Assembly (NCBI GenBank): GCA_025716815.1
Contig: JAIXMN010000005.1
Location: 1,364,001 to 1,428,000 of the forward strand
DNA from: Dichotomocladium elegans
Lineage: Eukaryota > Mucoromycota > Mucoromycetes > Mucorales > Lichtheimiaceae
Direction of reading: 5' to 3'
DNA length: 64,000 nucleotides
In this document: positions 1 to 13,733 of the stretch, one piece after another
Numbering within the stretch: position 1 is the first letter of the stretch
Layout of the letters: every line of letters begins with the position of its first letter
Made by a program: the position numbers and the translations under genes
The notes under the pieces: model-generated
The model's database searches: none
What the model saw: only the letters and a program-made list of their open reading frames with translations
Told to the model about the DNA's origin: nothing

Positions 1-440
1 TGTGCATCATTCCCTCATTGGTGCGGAAAACCTTTCGCTACAGGGTAAGTTCATGTTGCTTATACTCGAACATGAAGCTCATAAAGGCCAATGAAATAAG
101 GTGGGGTGAAACAGTTACGAAGCCCAACCGCGGCACAGGGACCTAAGCCGGCTTTCGAATAATTGGAAATACGCACAAAGCGTAAAAGTAATAATAAAGA
201 ACTCGTGGATTGCACCAGGGTTCGTAGTCGGCCTTCAGGGTCTCAGGGAACCTTCGTTTGTCCTACTACTATTGTCAGTCCCACCTGATACGAGCAGTTT
301 TTATAAAGAGATACTGCTTTCCCCTTCATCTCAGTACTTTGTGTTATCCTTCTCTCTCTTCTTTGGTCACGCCGCATCCTACCTCTTTTACTTCACTTTT
401 CTTTTTTATATATTTCTTTCTTTTTGCTCGTATAAACACA
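1..440. other. upstream region of the hexokinase-like gene
   Basis: No gene recognised. The last about 100 bases before the start codon at 441 are strongly pyrimidine-rich on the plus strand (TTCTCTCTTCTTT-type tracts), as is usual for a fungal core promoter or 5' UTR. Longer reading frames here extend the hexokinase frame upstream but encode low-complexity Ser/Phe sequence and are not believed. Confidence 0.5.
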
Positions 441-2276
441 ATGGCCAAGATAGCGGACGGAGTGGACTGGATACACCACTGTTTTAGTCTCACTCCCGAC
501 CATTTTAAAGCCATTGTCCATGGTTTCAAACAAGAATGCAAAGATGGACTCAGCACCCCTTCCGCTATCGGACTAGCCACGATGATCCCTTCATATGTGA
601 CCCGCCTACCGACCGGCAACGAGACTGGTACATATCTCGCCCTTGATTTGGGAGGCAGTACACTGCGTGTATCTGCCGTACGTCTCTTGGGCCACGGCCA
701 AGTCCAAGTTACCGAGGTTCGGAAGCTCGTCAGCAGCAGCCTACGAACCTCAACAGCCGATGCCTTTTTCGACTGGATTGCTGATAACACTTCTGAGCTC
801 CTGGCACAGATCCCTCCGCAGGAGGAAGACCGACCTGTAGCCATGGGTGTTTGCTGGAGCTTCCCTCTTGAGTACGCTGAAGAAACTATCCAACTGACGC
901 TTTCGCGTTTTCACTAATCTCGTCATTCCTAAGTCAAACAAGCATCTGCAAAGGTACCATTCTCCGCATGGGAAAGGGGTTTCTTCTTGCCGACATTGAG
1001 GGACAGGATCTTGCGACATTATTTCACCGGGCGTTCAGACGCAAGGTAAGAAGCTGGTCTGTTTGCAACAGCAGATAGCCATCTATTTCTCTCTCTCTCC
1101 TTTCCCCTTCCTTGAGAAAAACAAAAGAAAAAAAGGAAGATCTAAATCGGGTAACGGATGGGTGGGACTGCCGGCTGAAAAAAGCGAATCAATGTTGTGG
1201 TGACTGCCCTTGTCAATGATACCATCGGTACGCTGGTGGCCCACGCATACTCGAACCCCAATGTCCGGGTGGGCTTCATTTATGGCACAGGAGTCAATGC
1301 AGCCTATCCTGAGAAGATTTCACGCATCATCAAGCTGAACGTTGCGGAGTGGCAAGACGCGAGTACGGAAATGTTGGTCAACACCGAGATAGATATTTTT
1401 GGGAGCGGCCGTACGTATCTGCCGCTCACGCCTTTTGACCGGGCCCTTGATGCGAACCATCCGCAGCCGGGTTTTCAGCCTTATGAGAAGATGATGTCCG
1501 GTGCCTGCCTGGGCGAGCTCGTAAGGCTAATTGCTGTCGACTTGATCCAGAAGCGTATCCTCTTTGACGGCGTGGTGCCCCCTCAGCTTGCCACGCCGTG
1601 GCAGTTCCAGACTGCAAACATGAGCGACATCGAGGGTGTTTCTGCCGAGGCGCTTCCCGGTAAGCTGCAGGCGATCCTTGATCTTCCAAGTCCGCCCTCC
1701 GATACTCATGCCGCTCTCTTCTTGAGACTATGCGTGATGGTGGCCACTCGGGCGGCCGGTCTAGCTGCCGCCGCCATCGCCGCTATGATTGAACAGCAGA
1801 CCTTTGAACCTGATCAAGACATTGTCGTCGGTATCAACGGGTCTACGTATGAGCTCTATCCACACATGGCCGAGCGCATCCAGAGTTTTCTTGTCGACTG
1901 GTTCGGCGAGGACATCGGCAGCCGTATCCAGCTGGAAGTCGCCCACGATGGCGGCAGTATCGGGGCCGCCTTGGTTGCTATGCTTTACAGGTCCCTCTCC
2001 GGCTCCTCCTCCTCGTCCTCGCTCACCAATAGCAGTAAGAGGAGTAGAAAGAACGACCCAGGTTCTAATGCGTCGCATATCAAGCATACCACAGTGGCTA
2101 CGGATGCAGTACCCGCTCTCGATATGATGAAGATGGCCGACCAAGAGGAGTCAACATCGTCCAACCATCAAGCCCGTGACCAGCTGCCTTCGTGGTATAG
2201 CTGTTTCTGTTGCTGGCGCAATAACAGAAAGAGGAAGCCTGTGTCTGCTTATTCGGAAAAGAACTCGTCCCTGTAA
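441..2276 (+). CDS. divergent hexokinase-like protein
   Basis: Three exons: 441-871, 934-1045, 1185-2276 (544 aa). The hexokinase fold is clear: phosphate-1 motif LDLGGSTLRV, SFPLD, catalytic-base motif LVNDTIGT, GTGVNAAY, and QPYEKMMSGACLGELVR. Several normally invariant spots differ. The sugar-contacting WTKGF box reads MGKGF (Thr replaced by Gly), NxEWGAFG reads NTEIDIFG, and the adenosine box GSGKGAAL reads GGSIGAAL. The catalytic Asp remains. The C-terminal tail (about the last 75 residues) is Ser-rich and ends in a Cys/Trp/basic patch (YSCFCCWRNNRKRK) that is not standard for hexokinases and might attach to membrane. Established: fungi carry both catalytic and regulatory, non-catalytic hexokinase homologues. 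Inference: this may be a weak or regulatory sugar sensor. Exon 1 start was chosen because MAKIADG opens the conserved region; exon phases agree. Confidence 0.85.
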
Positions 2277-2422
2277 TATTTTTTTTGACGTTCTTTCACC
2301 TCCGGCACTAAACCTAATTCGCGCAAATGAAAAAAAAATATCCCTACTTTATCTGAAACGGGGAGGGGGGAAGGAAATCTTGCATCATTGTCGTATTCTC
2401 TCTTTCTCTTTCTTTCCACGTC

Positions 2423-5249
2423 ATGGAGATATCACCCCTGCAATTGCATTATTTTAAGCGCGAGATGCTCGCCATCCAGCTCAACGCTGAACTAGATCAG
2501 TTACAGCAACGGCCAGAACTGCTAGCACTTCTTCAATCGTCTGAGTTCCCGGGCAATGTCGATTTAGCGCAGTTGCCGTTTCTGCATTACATGTTTCAGC
2601 AAACCGTGGCTGAATTCCCGTTGCTGAAGACGAGTCGCCGGGATAAGTTTTGGGCCAAAGTCCATGAATTTTTACAGGAGGCCGGCAAGGTCCAGATTAA
2701 TACAATCGTCCCGAGAGAAACCGATGCGTCACAGCGCAAAGTCATGATCCGCAAACTCCAAAGGACCCTGCTACTGGCACTGAACGTTGGAATCAAGACC
2801 GTGCAAGGTCAGGAGGAGAGCATCAAAGTGACCCCAGACGATCTTGCCAAGTTACAATCGATGCTTGCTTCACCAACGTCACCGCCATCTCGTACTGAGC
2901 AAGGAGGACCCGAGGCGAGCAAAGCAGCACAACAACAGCATCGGGAAGTGCTCCTGGACGCAAAGGTGGTCACAGTGGTAAATGCATAAGGTTTTAGGGG
3001 CCTGCCGAAGTGCAGCATCCGAATGCTAATGAGCAAGCCATTATTCCTGAAACCGTTTATCCCAGCGAGGGGTGCAAGAGCATCGAGCCTTACTGCTCGG
3101 CGCAGTAACACACGCCGAGTTCATCATCTGCACCACAATCGAGAGCGACGAGAGCATACATACGCTCTATGTTGCCCGTCGCCACCGTCACTTCCGTCAG
3201 CTATCCGAGAAACTCAAAAGCGAGTATCCGGGCGCCAGGGTTCCTATGGCACCCGCAAAATTCATACAAAATGCATCCGGCCCCGGCAACGACAGCAAGC
3301 TGCTCAGAGAACGTGATCGGATGCTCCTTAATGCTTATCTGCGACGGATCATCGGCAAGTCAAAATTCAACAACAGCAGCGGCCTGCGCGAGTTTCTCAC
3401 CGCAGATCCGATACAGCTTCTGGATCATGAGGTAGCTGACGCAGCGATGCGGAGTCGTTTGGATGACCAGCGCGTAGAGCAGAGCATTCGAATACGCAAA
3501 GAAGTGGATAAGACAGTTGTTGAGCTTAACGATCTTCTGGAGATGCTCAAGCAGCAAGTTATGCAGCCAGGAGGTCTCATTTCGATGATGAACATGATTA
3601 AAAAGTCTGAGCAGATTGCCGACCTCCCAGAATCCCTGCGCAAGGCGTTTGAATGGGGCAGGATAAAGTAAAGAATATCGACGTTGTATTCTGCTCGTGT
3701 GTGAAGAAGCTAACTCTCTATGGCACATATGTATGTATGTATTGATTCCAGCTTCGCGTTTGCACTGTATCGCCACTTCGTGACGGACGACGCAGCAGCA
3801 GAGAATGTCGGGACGTTGAAACGGACGCACAATTTCCTGCCCTACCGCACAATAGCCATGATACTCCGGTTTTCTAATCCCATGGCGATGGTGAAGGGAG
3901 TGATCGACCTATTTTTGGCACAACCATTGGGCAGCAAGAGTCTTTTTCAGAGGTACAGGGACGTCTACATATACTATTCTGGATTTTTATATTATTCCGC
4001 ATAGGATTATGGCGGCCAACATGCTGGATGACGTCCATTTACTGGAAAAGGAAATCAAGGCATTGCAGGAGGAGATCAATGACGAGATGCTTTGCACTAA
4101 GATTGTCAATGCCGTCAACACCCCGGCCGGGTCGGGCAGAGAAGGTAAACATAAATGCCTGGAGACATTCCACTATGCTGACTTGACCGCGGTCTTTCAA
4201 CAATAGAATCGTCGACATCGCCAGTATTCGAAGTCGTTGATCTTCTTCGTCGAGACGACATTGAGCCAGTATTGTCCGTCGAACAGATCAATGTTCTCAG
4301 CGATATCAAGACATCCAAAAAGAAATTGAAGCTTCTGTATGGATTCTGGGTGCTGCAGACCCGCAGGCGCGAACAAGAGCTGATGATGACATTGGCGTTC
4401 CAAGGCATCACGGGTGAAATTCTCAAGGAGCTTTTCGCTATTTTCTATGAGCCACTTGCGCAGGTGTATAAGGCAGCGAATATAAGCGACTCAATCCACG
4501 ACATTTCTGCATTCATGGATGATCTGATCCAGCTACTCGACAATTTAGATGTGACCATCGTCGAGGAGAATACGGTTGAGCCTTTCATATTGCTAGTCCA
4601 GCGTCATGAGCATAAGTTCTACCGTTTTGTGCACCGTGTGCACTCGCAAGAAGTATCCGACTTATTTGACAAGCTTATCATATACGTCGACCAGATTCTC
4701 GGATCCTTGACCCGAGGTATATTGCCCGGCCGTCCATTGGATCTCAACGAGGTCCTTGATTCAGCAGGAATCACTCCGGACATGCACTCGGATTTGCGTC
4801 AAGAAATTGATTCTTTGTGCAAATTCCGCCACTACCAGAAAGCCCAGCATCTCGCACGGACCCGGCAAAAAGTGATTGCTCATTCCAAAATTGCGCAGGA
4901 CGGTGGCGATGTTGATGGGCTCGCGGTCACTTCCTCAAGCGACTACAACGATCTGTTGCACCTTTTACCCAACAAAGCGGACGTAATCGGCTTGATCCAG
5001 GACATTGAAGATATTGAGTTGGAGGATCATTCATCCAGTACGGACGAGGAAGACTTTTCAGATTCTGACGTCGATAACGCAGAGGAAAGCGAGATGTCTT
5101 CCTTAAGCTCACGTGACATCACTCCGCCCACGCTGAAAATTATACCCACCATTGCTCCGCATTTCGTAAGCAAGGTTTCCAAAATGATGGACATCGCCCT
5201 GCTTGAGAACCAGAATACATTGGCAGAAAAACCGTCCGCTGCATCATAA
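2423..5249 (+). CDS. PXB-PX-DUF3818 protein (Lec1/YPR097W-like)
   Basis: Five exons: 2423-2977, 3066-3667, 3752-3952, 4005-4144, 4207-5249 (846 aa); all phases match. The first about 120 residues form a PX-associated helical domain (MEISPLQLHYFKREMLAIQL onward). After a Ser/Gln linker comes a PX domain carrying HTLYVARRHRHFRQL, the usual phosphoinositide-binding arginine context. The remainder is the DUF3818 family, recognised by LPYRTIAMILRFSNPMAMVK and DLFLAQPLGSKSLFQ. This domain order is that of yeast YPR097W (Lec1), a lipid-binding protein linked to ergosterol distribution and lipid droplets. The region near residues 760-800 is very acidic (DEEDFSDSDVDNAEESE). The gene follows the hexokinase stop by about 145 bases, too close for much of a separate promoter, but both carry their own pyrimidine tracts. 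The family call is firm; the role in sterol transport is by homology only. Confidence 0.85.
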
Positions 5250-5655
5250 AATAATATATTTGTGTATACTTGCTAGTAGAAAAGATGACTGCATAATAAT
5301 AATAATCTGGCCATTTCTCCCAAAAAAAAAATTCAGGCACGCAGAACCCAACAATTTCCTCGTGATTCCCACCAATGAAAATCGCATGATACTCAGGGCA
5401 ACAATTCAGGTGTCACACATCCGGAGGTAGCTGTTCCTTCTTTCTCATCTCACTAGGACACGTAGAGGGTATTACTTTTTGAGAAAGGTGAAAGCTGAAG
5501 ACATCATTTTTTGTATCACTCCATGTGATAGATAGATATATTTATTAATTAAAAGCGGGCAGATGGGCAGTCTACTTATTTTTCTTTCCCCCCCTTCATC
5601 CTGTATCAAATAGAAAGTAAAAGAGAGCAGCTTACTCTCCTCCGTTCCTCGTGAA
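5250..5655. other. intergenic between Lec1-like and lipase genes
   Basis: No gene seen. A/T-rich runs follow the Lec1-like stop (AATAATAATAAT and an A9 run) and fit a 3' end. A T/C-rich stretch from about 5575 leads to the lipase start. Confidence 0.4.
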
Positions 5656-7846
5656 ATGTCGACGTCGTTATTATTATTTCTGGCGATTGCGCTTGGCATT
5701 AGCAGTATACCTTGTCTGCTCGGCGTCTATGCGCAATGGCGAGACCGTCGATGGGTTGCGATTGGACTTTATGCGCTGTCCATTCTCCTGGTTTTGTTTT
5801 TCATTATAGTCTCGATCGGCATCAAGGTTCTGCAACGCGGCACGCCTTATTTACGCCAAGTTCTCGGGCGACTGAATCGCATCGTCGCGCCCATGGCGTC
5901 CCGAGTGGCTGGCTCGACACTTGCCAGTCCTGTTATTTCGGCTCTTGTCAGAGTCGGTTTTTTTATCGTTTTCCTCGTCCTTCTCATGAGTGACCAGATA
6001 GTGCGGGCCCTACTAGGCCGCATTGTGGGCTCGCACGCCAGTCAGCACAACTATTGTGAGTTTATCGCATGGAAATGCCAATATGTGTATTCGTATGTAT
6101 ATCCCGCAAAAAGTACTAAAACAACAGCTCGGGTTGCTGGCGATTGGGGTTGGGAAAGCCATTGTCAATTCGGTTGATCCACACTTTGAGTTGTTTGACG
6201 AATCGCTGGGAGAGACAAAGAAACTCGGAGGATACTCGCTCGCAAAAGCATATACCCTGGCGGTAATGAGCAAATTGGCCTACGAAGAAGTGGGTGTCAT
6301 CAAACACGAGCTCGAGAAGGATGGATTTGACGTGGAAAGGTCGTTTTTCCCAATGGCATACAAGGTTATCAGTTCATATGAGAGAGAATGAGAGAGATTG
6401 GAACTGATTTGTGGTTTTTTATATATATAGAACATTTGCGCTTATATTGCAGAGAAAGGCAATGATATCTATCTCATCTTTCGTGGGTAACTAACTATTT
6501 AACGAATTTCTCTTTTCCTTCTACTCTCTCCTTCCCCGGAGAACTTTATCATTAATCTCACAAGATAGGACAAGCCCACTGAACATTCAAAATTTTGTCA
6601 CCGATTTTAATATTGCCATGATGGATGTGCGCACGCCACGTGGCGTGTCGATGGGCAAAGTGCACAAAGGATTCTGGCAAGCAATGGGTGAGCCGAATAC
6701 TGCGTCTGCAGAAGCGTCCACAGGCGGATTGATGAGCTCAACCCTCCATCTGGAACTCAACTCGGCGTCGCTGTACCGCACCATCACATCGACTGTGCAA
6801 GCAGCAGGCGCGATTGCAAAGTTTGGGCTCAGTCAGCTCGTGCATCACGTCAAAGATCCAATCGACAATAGCTGGATCGGTTACGACATCGATATTCGAC
6901 ATCATGGCATGTATGCACAGGCAGAAGAGTTCATTATGAAACTCCTCGAAGAAAAGCCCCTGCCAATTGGAGGTTTCAGCGCAGCACAAAAGACAAAGAA
7001 GCGACTCTACGTGGGAGGGCACTCGCTGGGCGGTGCACTTGGAACAAGTAAGGCCAAGGAAAAATGGGGAGTGTTATATAAAGCAATGCTCATATGCTAT
7101 CTAGTTTTTGTGGCAAAGATGATGCAGTCCGAGAGTCCTCTGCTCAGGCACTTTTCTGGGTTGTACACGTTCGGCCAACCCAAGGTAGGCGATGCAGAAT
7201 TTACGTGTGCATTTTACCCGGAAATCTCCAGTAAACTGTTCCACCACGCATACAATAACGGTAAGCTTGCTGCTGCTGTCTCTGTATTGTTTATATAAAC
7301 ATGTATATGAACCCATCAACTCCTCATAGACATCGTCGCACGTGTGCCCTTCGCTGCTCAAAATTACCAGTAAGGAAGCCAGGCCATGCGAATTCACAGA
7401 CCCATCTCACATATATTTCAACTTCTGATAGAACGTCACCGGGAACCTTGGTATACATCGACTCAGCATACAAAATGACCTTTTATCCACCCGACGCGCG
7501 GACAAACGAGCCCATTCCTGTTAGACCCATCTCTTTTATCCATCTTTCCGGCCTTCTGAACGCAAATGTGATCCGACGTCTGCCCCAAGAATCATGGCTA
7601 CGCGCCGTCTTTCGACTTGTGTTTCCTTTCTTCCTCAACGACCATTTCCCGTCGGACTACTGCTCTGCCATTCGACAGGGAAAGCTAGTGCTGCATGGGG
7701 TTGATGAAGGTTACGTGGGTGACAATAGTGGGTTTCTCCATGACGAGGAGGAACAGATCAGAGGCATCAACATGATCCCCACAACGCAGCTATCCTTCGC
7801 CCCATCCGTGCTGTCGACGACCTCACAGCGTTACCATGATTATTAA
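5656..7846 (+). CDS. membrane-anchored class 3 lipase
   Basis: Seven exons: 5656-6055, 6114-6364, 6431-6486, 6569-7047, 7105-7260, 7330-7369, 7432-7846 (598 aa). The N-terminus holds three strong hydrophobic helices and a fourth weaker one (around residues 5-25, 35-65, 95-120, 135-150), so the enzyme is probably anchored in a membrane rather than secreted. The catalytic part has IYLIFRGTSPL (oxyanion/strand region), the nucleophile elbow GGHSLGGALG, the TFGQPKVGD motif typical of class 3 lipases, NNDIVARVP with the likely catalytic Asp, and NDHFPSDYC with a likely catalytic His. Substrate is unknown; related fungal proteins act on tri- or diacylglycerol. The first intron (6056-6113) has a strong GTGAGT donor; its acceptor could also be the CAG at 6125-6127 if another donor is used, so residues 133-138 are uncertain. 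Confidence 0.85.
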
Positions 7847-10054
7847 CCAAAAACACATACATATACACAATTTTTGGATGTAGCATCGTTTTTACTGTTA
7901 TTCTTAATCAGGTTTGCGATGGTGGATATCGTCGCCATTAGTGTATAAATTTGCATTTCGATACGTAGAGGCAAGTTATGCCGTGTAATAATCCGAGACG
8001 TTTGCATGTGCGCCGATGAAACTGTGTTGTTCACACAGCAGGCTGTACATATTGCGGTACGCACGTGAATGATCCTCTCTGTCTAGCTGACTTGGGTCAG
8101 CTTTCGGGTGTCTTCCGCCTCCATTCATCGAAATGGGAAAGTGACCCAAGGCATCTTGCTAACTGCATCTTACTCCTGTGGCAACAGGGCCAGAAAGTTT
8201 GTTATCAAGGAGATGTGGTGGGGGGGGAGCCAGCCTTTGTGCCATTCACTTGTGGCACGTCGGAACTGTTCCGTCATCGACTCCGGAGGGATGTGCCTGA
8301 AGTTGGGCACCGCTGCCACCGTGTCTCGTCCATTCCCAAAACCGAGGATTGAGACAATCCTGCAACCTCTTCCATGGACTTCAAATCATTTTTTTTTAGC
8401 TTTGTATACAATATAAAAGCCTCCATGTCATTCAACTTGCGGGACACTTTGAACGTAGGGTCGGGAGGAAAACGCTTGCAGGAGAGATTGTAGCAGATGC
8501 AGTCCAATTTCCCGCATGACAAGCATCGTGTCCACTCCGAACCTGTGTCGATACCGTATGGATAAGGGGGTTGGCGATACTGCTGTAAAATGCTGCTAAG
8601 CAATGACCATTCCCTTCCCCGCGCCTTGACATAGCGCTTGTGGCACTGTACCTGGCAGCATCGACGATGCTATGGAATATCTGCATCTGTGCAAGCCTGA
8701 CGTCGAACTCGCGGATAGTTTTTTTTTTTTTGTCATGATGCATATACATTCTTTGTTGCTTTGGTATGATTTTTAAACAAGGACACTTCTATGCTTTTAA
8801 GTGGCAATCATTTCCACCATCTGCTTCCAGGGAAGGAAACTTAAGGCTCCTTGGGATTCAGCAGCTCAAAAATAGTAGGAATGGAATTGATATGTGGTGA
8901 TCCGTGTTCCGAACCAGCCTCATATTGGCAACGGGAACCATGTTCCAGGTGTCACAGCGCTTGCATACCATACGTACTGACCATACTATGTCGGTGTACG
9001 GGTGCCGGATTTGCATGATTCAGTCATTGAGACTGAAGAGCACTGATCCATGGGGGAAAAAAAAAGATGACATCATGGATTTCTGTCAGCCTAAAATGGG
9101 GGTTATGTTTATGCCGTGGATCAGGATCATAGCCACCATAAAAAATGTGTGGATCTACTGTCAACCCATATACCTCTGTACAATGTTGATTAAATTATAT
9201 AACTCTTTGCTCAATTCACTAGGTATATCTGCTGACAAGACAACAAAAAGCTTTTGATCAGCAGTCATGACCGTCAAGACCCTCAGTATTTGACGCGAAG
9301 AATGTAAAGGTTGGAAATGAAGTTTGGTCTGTTAAAAAGGACGGTCTTTAGCTGTTGTGGTCTCGAACAGCCGATATTCGTGCGGTTGATTACATATCGA
9401 TCTTTTGATCTCTAGTGATACCAACCCGTCGTGGTCAAATTATTAGAAGAAAATCGCATTTGTATGGCCGAAGCCTGCGGCAAAACACTGGTAGTATGCG
9501 AATATTCACTCTGAAGCTATCTGATCATACAAGGTTGTCCGATTATGGGATACCCTGGGGAGTCATGAAGTCGCCCATCAAATCACTATGACTTCAACAA
9601 TAGGCCCAAGATACTACAATCTTAATGAATTGATAGACTACAAAGAAGTCCGGTGATTGATAATATTCTCATCATGATCCTTTAGGCAATTTTCTTTTGC
9701 TACCGTCCATAAAAGCCGAAGCTTGACAGGTACTTGCCAATTCCGGCTAAAAAATGATAATTACCATTATGAGAAGAAAAGACCGGGCACTACCCAAAAT
9801 AAACAGACAGTTACCCTCAGAATGGATTGCAGTGTGTACAATACTTTATTTTCTTTTTAAGAAATGCGAGAGATAGAAAGCAAAGGAGGATTATTAGACA
9901 CCTGGACATCTCTCGGAAGGTCTGGGCCGTTGGGAGAAGGCAAGTGGCTTCCAAGTCATTCCTTCGCTTCCCCCGCCAAAGGTAAAAAAAAAAAAAATAC
10001 AGCAACACGCCCCTCCGCCTGCAACCAGCTTCTCCCCTGTGCGACCAGCACTTT
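7847..10054. other. gene-poor region
   Basis: About 2.2 kb between the lipase and HSF-type genes. The only coding-like stretch is the broken Cys-rich reading frame on the minus strand (8380-8725). The plus-strand reading frame at 8904-9257 has no recognisable domain or splice context. The motif CTTTTGATCAGC near 9250 recurs elsewhere in gene-poor parts of this window. T- and A-runs occur at 8720-8731 and 9985-9996. Confidence 0.4.
8380..8725 (-). pseudogene. broken Cys-cluster ORF, family unknown
   Basis: On the minus strand a coding-like segment reads QMQIFHSIVDAARY and then, in a different frame, VQCHKRYVKARGREW, SEWTRCLSCGKLDCICYNLS and RRFPPDP-like residues up to RKLNDMEAF. The cysteine pattern CxxC-x4-CxC-x3-C looks like a zinc-binding cluster. 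The frame change falls at GCCAGGTACAGTGCC. If the original was ARYQVQCH, a 7-base unit (CAGGTAC) has been lost, as expected from slippage between two tandem copies; that restored reading is inference. No start codon or flanking exons could be placed. It may be the relic of a transposon-borne gene or a lineage-specific family. Confidence 0.35.
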
Positions 10055-11491
10055 TCAGATGGGGTGCGCCGTAGGAGAGGAGGATGGGTTGGGTTGATGA
10101 TAAAATGAAGTAGTGTGAATGGCTGGAAGACGGGTAGGGGTTGCAATGGACGGCAAGACGACACTGTTGGAGGGTATCAATGAAGACGTCAGCTCAGAAC
10201 GGGCTGTCCGGATGGGTGGTAGGGTGTTTGAATATGGTGTGATGGTGCTGTTGTTATTGGGACCATCATCTGAGATAGCTGTTGTTGCTGTTCTCGCCGC
10301 GGACATGGCTGCTTCTGCTACGGAAGGACCGGGATCCAGCAGATTTGTATGGTCCATGAGCTGATGGTGCAGCTTGTCTACTATAGATGACAATTCCCAT
10401 TGGCTCGGAATCTCCCATAAAGGGGTTGGGGTTGCGGTTTACGTACTTTTCTGATGCAGTTGGACCCTGCTTCTGCTGTTGCTGCAGCTACTGGACTTGA
10501 TTTCTTTGAGTCCGTTTGATCAGTTTCAGGAAGAGATGCAGAAAAGAAGTGTAACAGAGAATGCAGGGATCTTCTTACCATTGCAATGCGGATGATATAA
10601 AAGCATTTTAATCAGAGGTAGAAGAGATTCCATGACCTTGAAAGAGTGTCAAACAGAGGTTCCTCCGCTTTTTGGTGTTTGCTCGAACTTTTTACGTTAC
10701 CTCGTGCTGTTTTTGTTGTGCATTGCGCAGTTCGGTGACCGTGTGATGGATCCTCGCGCCTTGTTTTTCTAACGCCAAGACTGTGTCCGTAATCCTGCTC
10801 AATCGTCCATCCACCGCATTGCTCTGTTGTCTGTGGTATAGAGAGCGGGAAAAGGATGAAGTGGGCGACCACGAGACTGGTCTGGAATGTGCAATTGGAG
10901 ACGGTGTCGGTACCGCTCCTGCTGCTGTTGTTGTTGTTACTGCTGCTGCTGCTGCTGCTGCTGACAACGTTGTCGGTGCAACAACCGCGGATTTATTCTG
11001 GTTCCGTTTCCTCTTGATATTCTGCAAGAGGTGCGGACAGTTCCTTTGAAATTGCTCGTGACGGAACTGCCAACCGTCTTGGGCATTTGTGCGGGTTTGG
11101 TCGAGACCTTCCGAGTCACAGACTTTACGGAATCCATACACTATATAGAAAAACAGACGGTCAATATGCGCGTGTGTGTGTGCGCGTGTGTGTAAGGAAA
11201 TCTTACAGTTAAGTTGCCGAACAAAGCTTTGCCAGTTGCTGTGCTTAAAGTGTCGAGGCAACACTGATTTCGAAAAGGCAGCAGCATCAGGTATCCAGAT
11301 GGATTTCCCCTTGGTTGTCCACCAGATGAACTGATTGGTTTGTTGGTCGTTGACGATGCTATGAAAGAGATGCGTTAATCACATGAAAAGGGAACAGGTG
11401 ATGGGCAGACTGACATCCAGAGTTTCTTTACAAAGCTGGGCAGAGTCCTCCGTCCGCTCCGCTCCTCAACGTCATTGGTCTGCAGTGACAT
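10055..11491 (-). CDS. HSF-type transcription factor
   Basis: Six exons on the minus strand: 11491-11415, 11358-11207, 11140-10701, 10636-10579, 10503-10447, 10380-10055 (369 aa), phases consistent. The N-terminal heat-shock-factor DNA-binding domain (about residues 17-112) contains LPSFVKKLW, VLPRHFKHSNWQSFVRQLNL, YGFRKV and WQFRHEQFQRNCPHLLQNIK; the intron inside RQLN/LYGF is removed cleanly. A poly-Ala/Thr/Pro linker follows, coded by a TGC repeat. Residues about 180-230 form a heptad-like coiled coil (RLSRITDTVLALEKQGARIH), the HR-A/B-like trimerisation region. The C-terminus is Ser/Thr/Pro-rich, compatible with an activation domain. At 369 aa it is shorter than Hsf1 of yeasts; no Skn7-type receiver domain is present. 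Which HSF paralogue it is cannot be told. Confidence 0.85.
10941..10963. repeat. TGC trinucleotide repeat coding poly-alanine
   Basis: About seven and a half TGC units lie inside exon 3 of the HSF-type gene; on the coding strand they read GCA and encode a run of seven alanines between the DNA-binding domain and the coiled coil. Likely length-polymorphic. A separate GT/GC dinucleotide-rich tract (11167-11193) lies in the intron that splits the DNA-binding domain. Confidence 0.8.
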
Positions 11492-12035
11492 AGGCCAGGG
11501 AAAGAGAATGAAAGAGGGAAGGGAGAGAAGGAAAGGAGGAAAAGGAGAGAGAAAGGACGCAGAACTGTGTGTATCCTTTCCAGATGCTCACGGGTTTTGT
11601 GTTACAGAACGTTCATTAGGCTTGCAAGAATGAATTCTGTTGCTGTGGGACTGTCTCATTTGGCCGCTCGATTGCATTATGCGCTTGACCAAAACAAGAG
11701 CGTGAGTACAGCTTTCTCCCTCTCTCTCTCTCGGAGGTGATCAAATCAATAAAAAGGATGGGGTGTTACCGCCAGTAAGACAAAAGACTAAAATGCCCGT
11801 CGAGATTTCCATTGTATTGCTTCATTCCAAAGTTTCACAACCTTGCACTAGTTCCCATATTTGTCTAACATCGACTTTTCGCGAATGCCGTGTTCGTCCG
11901 ATAAGTCACTTTTCGGCTCCACAGGTGCACTAAATCATGACAAAAAAGGGACCTATTCCCACATGCCTGGGTGCCTTTTCCAGCGCTAAATCGCTTTATT
12001 TTCGCTCGGTCTCCAAATCCCAAACACCAATCGAG
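11492..12035. other. intergenic between S6K-like and HSF-type genes
   Basis: Both flanking genes run on the minus strand, so this is upstream of the HSF-type gene and downstream of the kinase. It holds a purine-rich block at 11502-11560 (a pyrimidine tract on the coding strand, as in other promoters here) and a TC repeat near 11720-11731. No gene seen. Confidence 0.4.

Positions 12036-13733
<1,698 letters not shown>

Noticed and set aside
8904..9257. 117-codon plus-strand ORF
   Set aside because: No domain, no splice context and an A-run in the middle; composition like the surrounding noncoding DNA.
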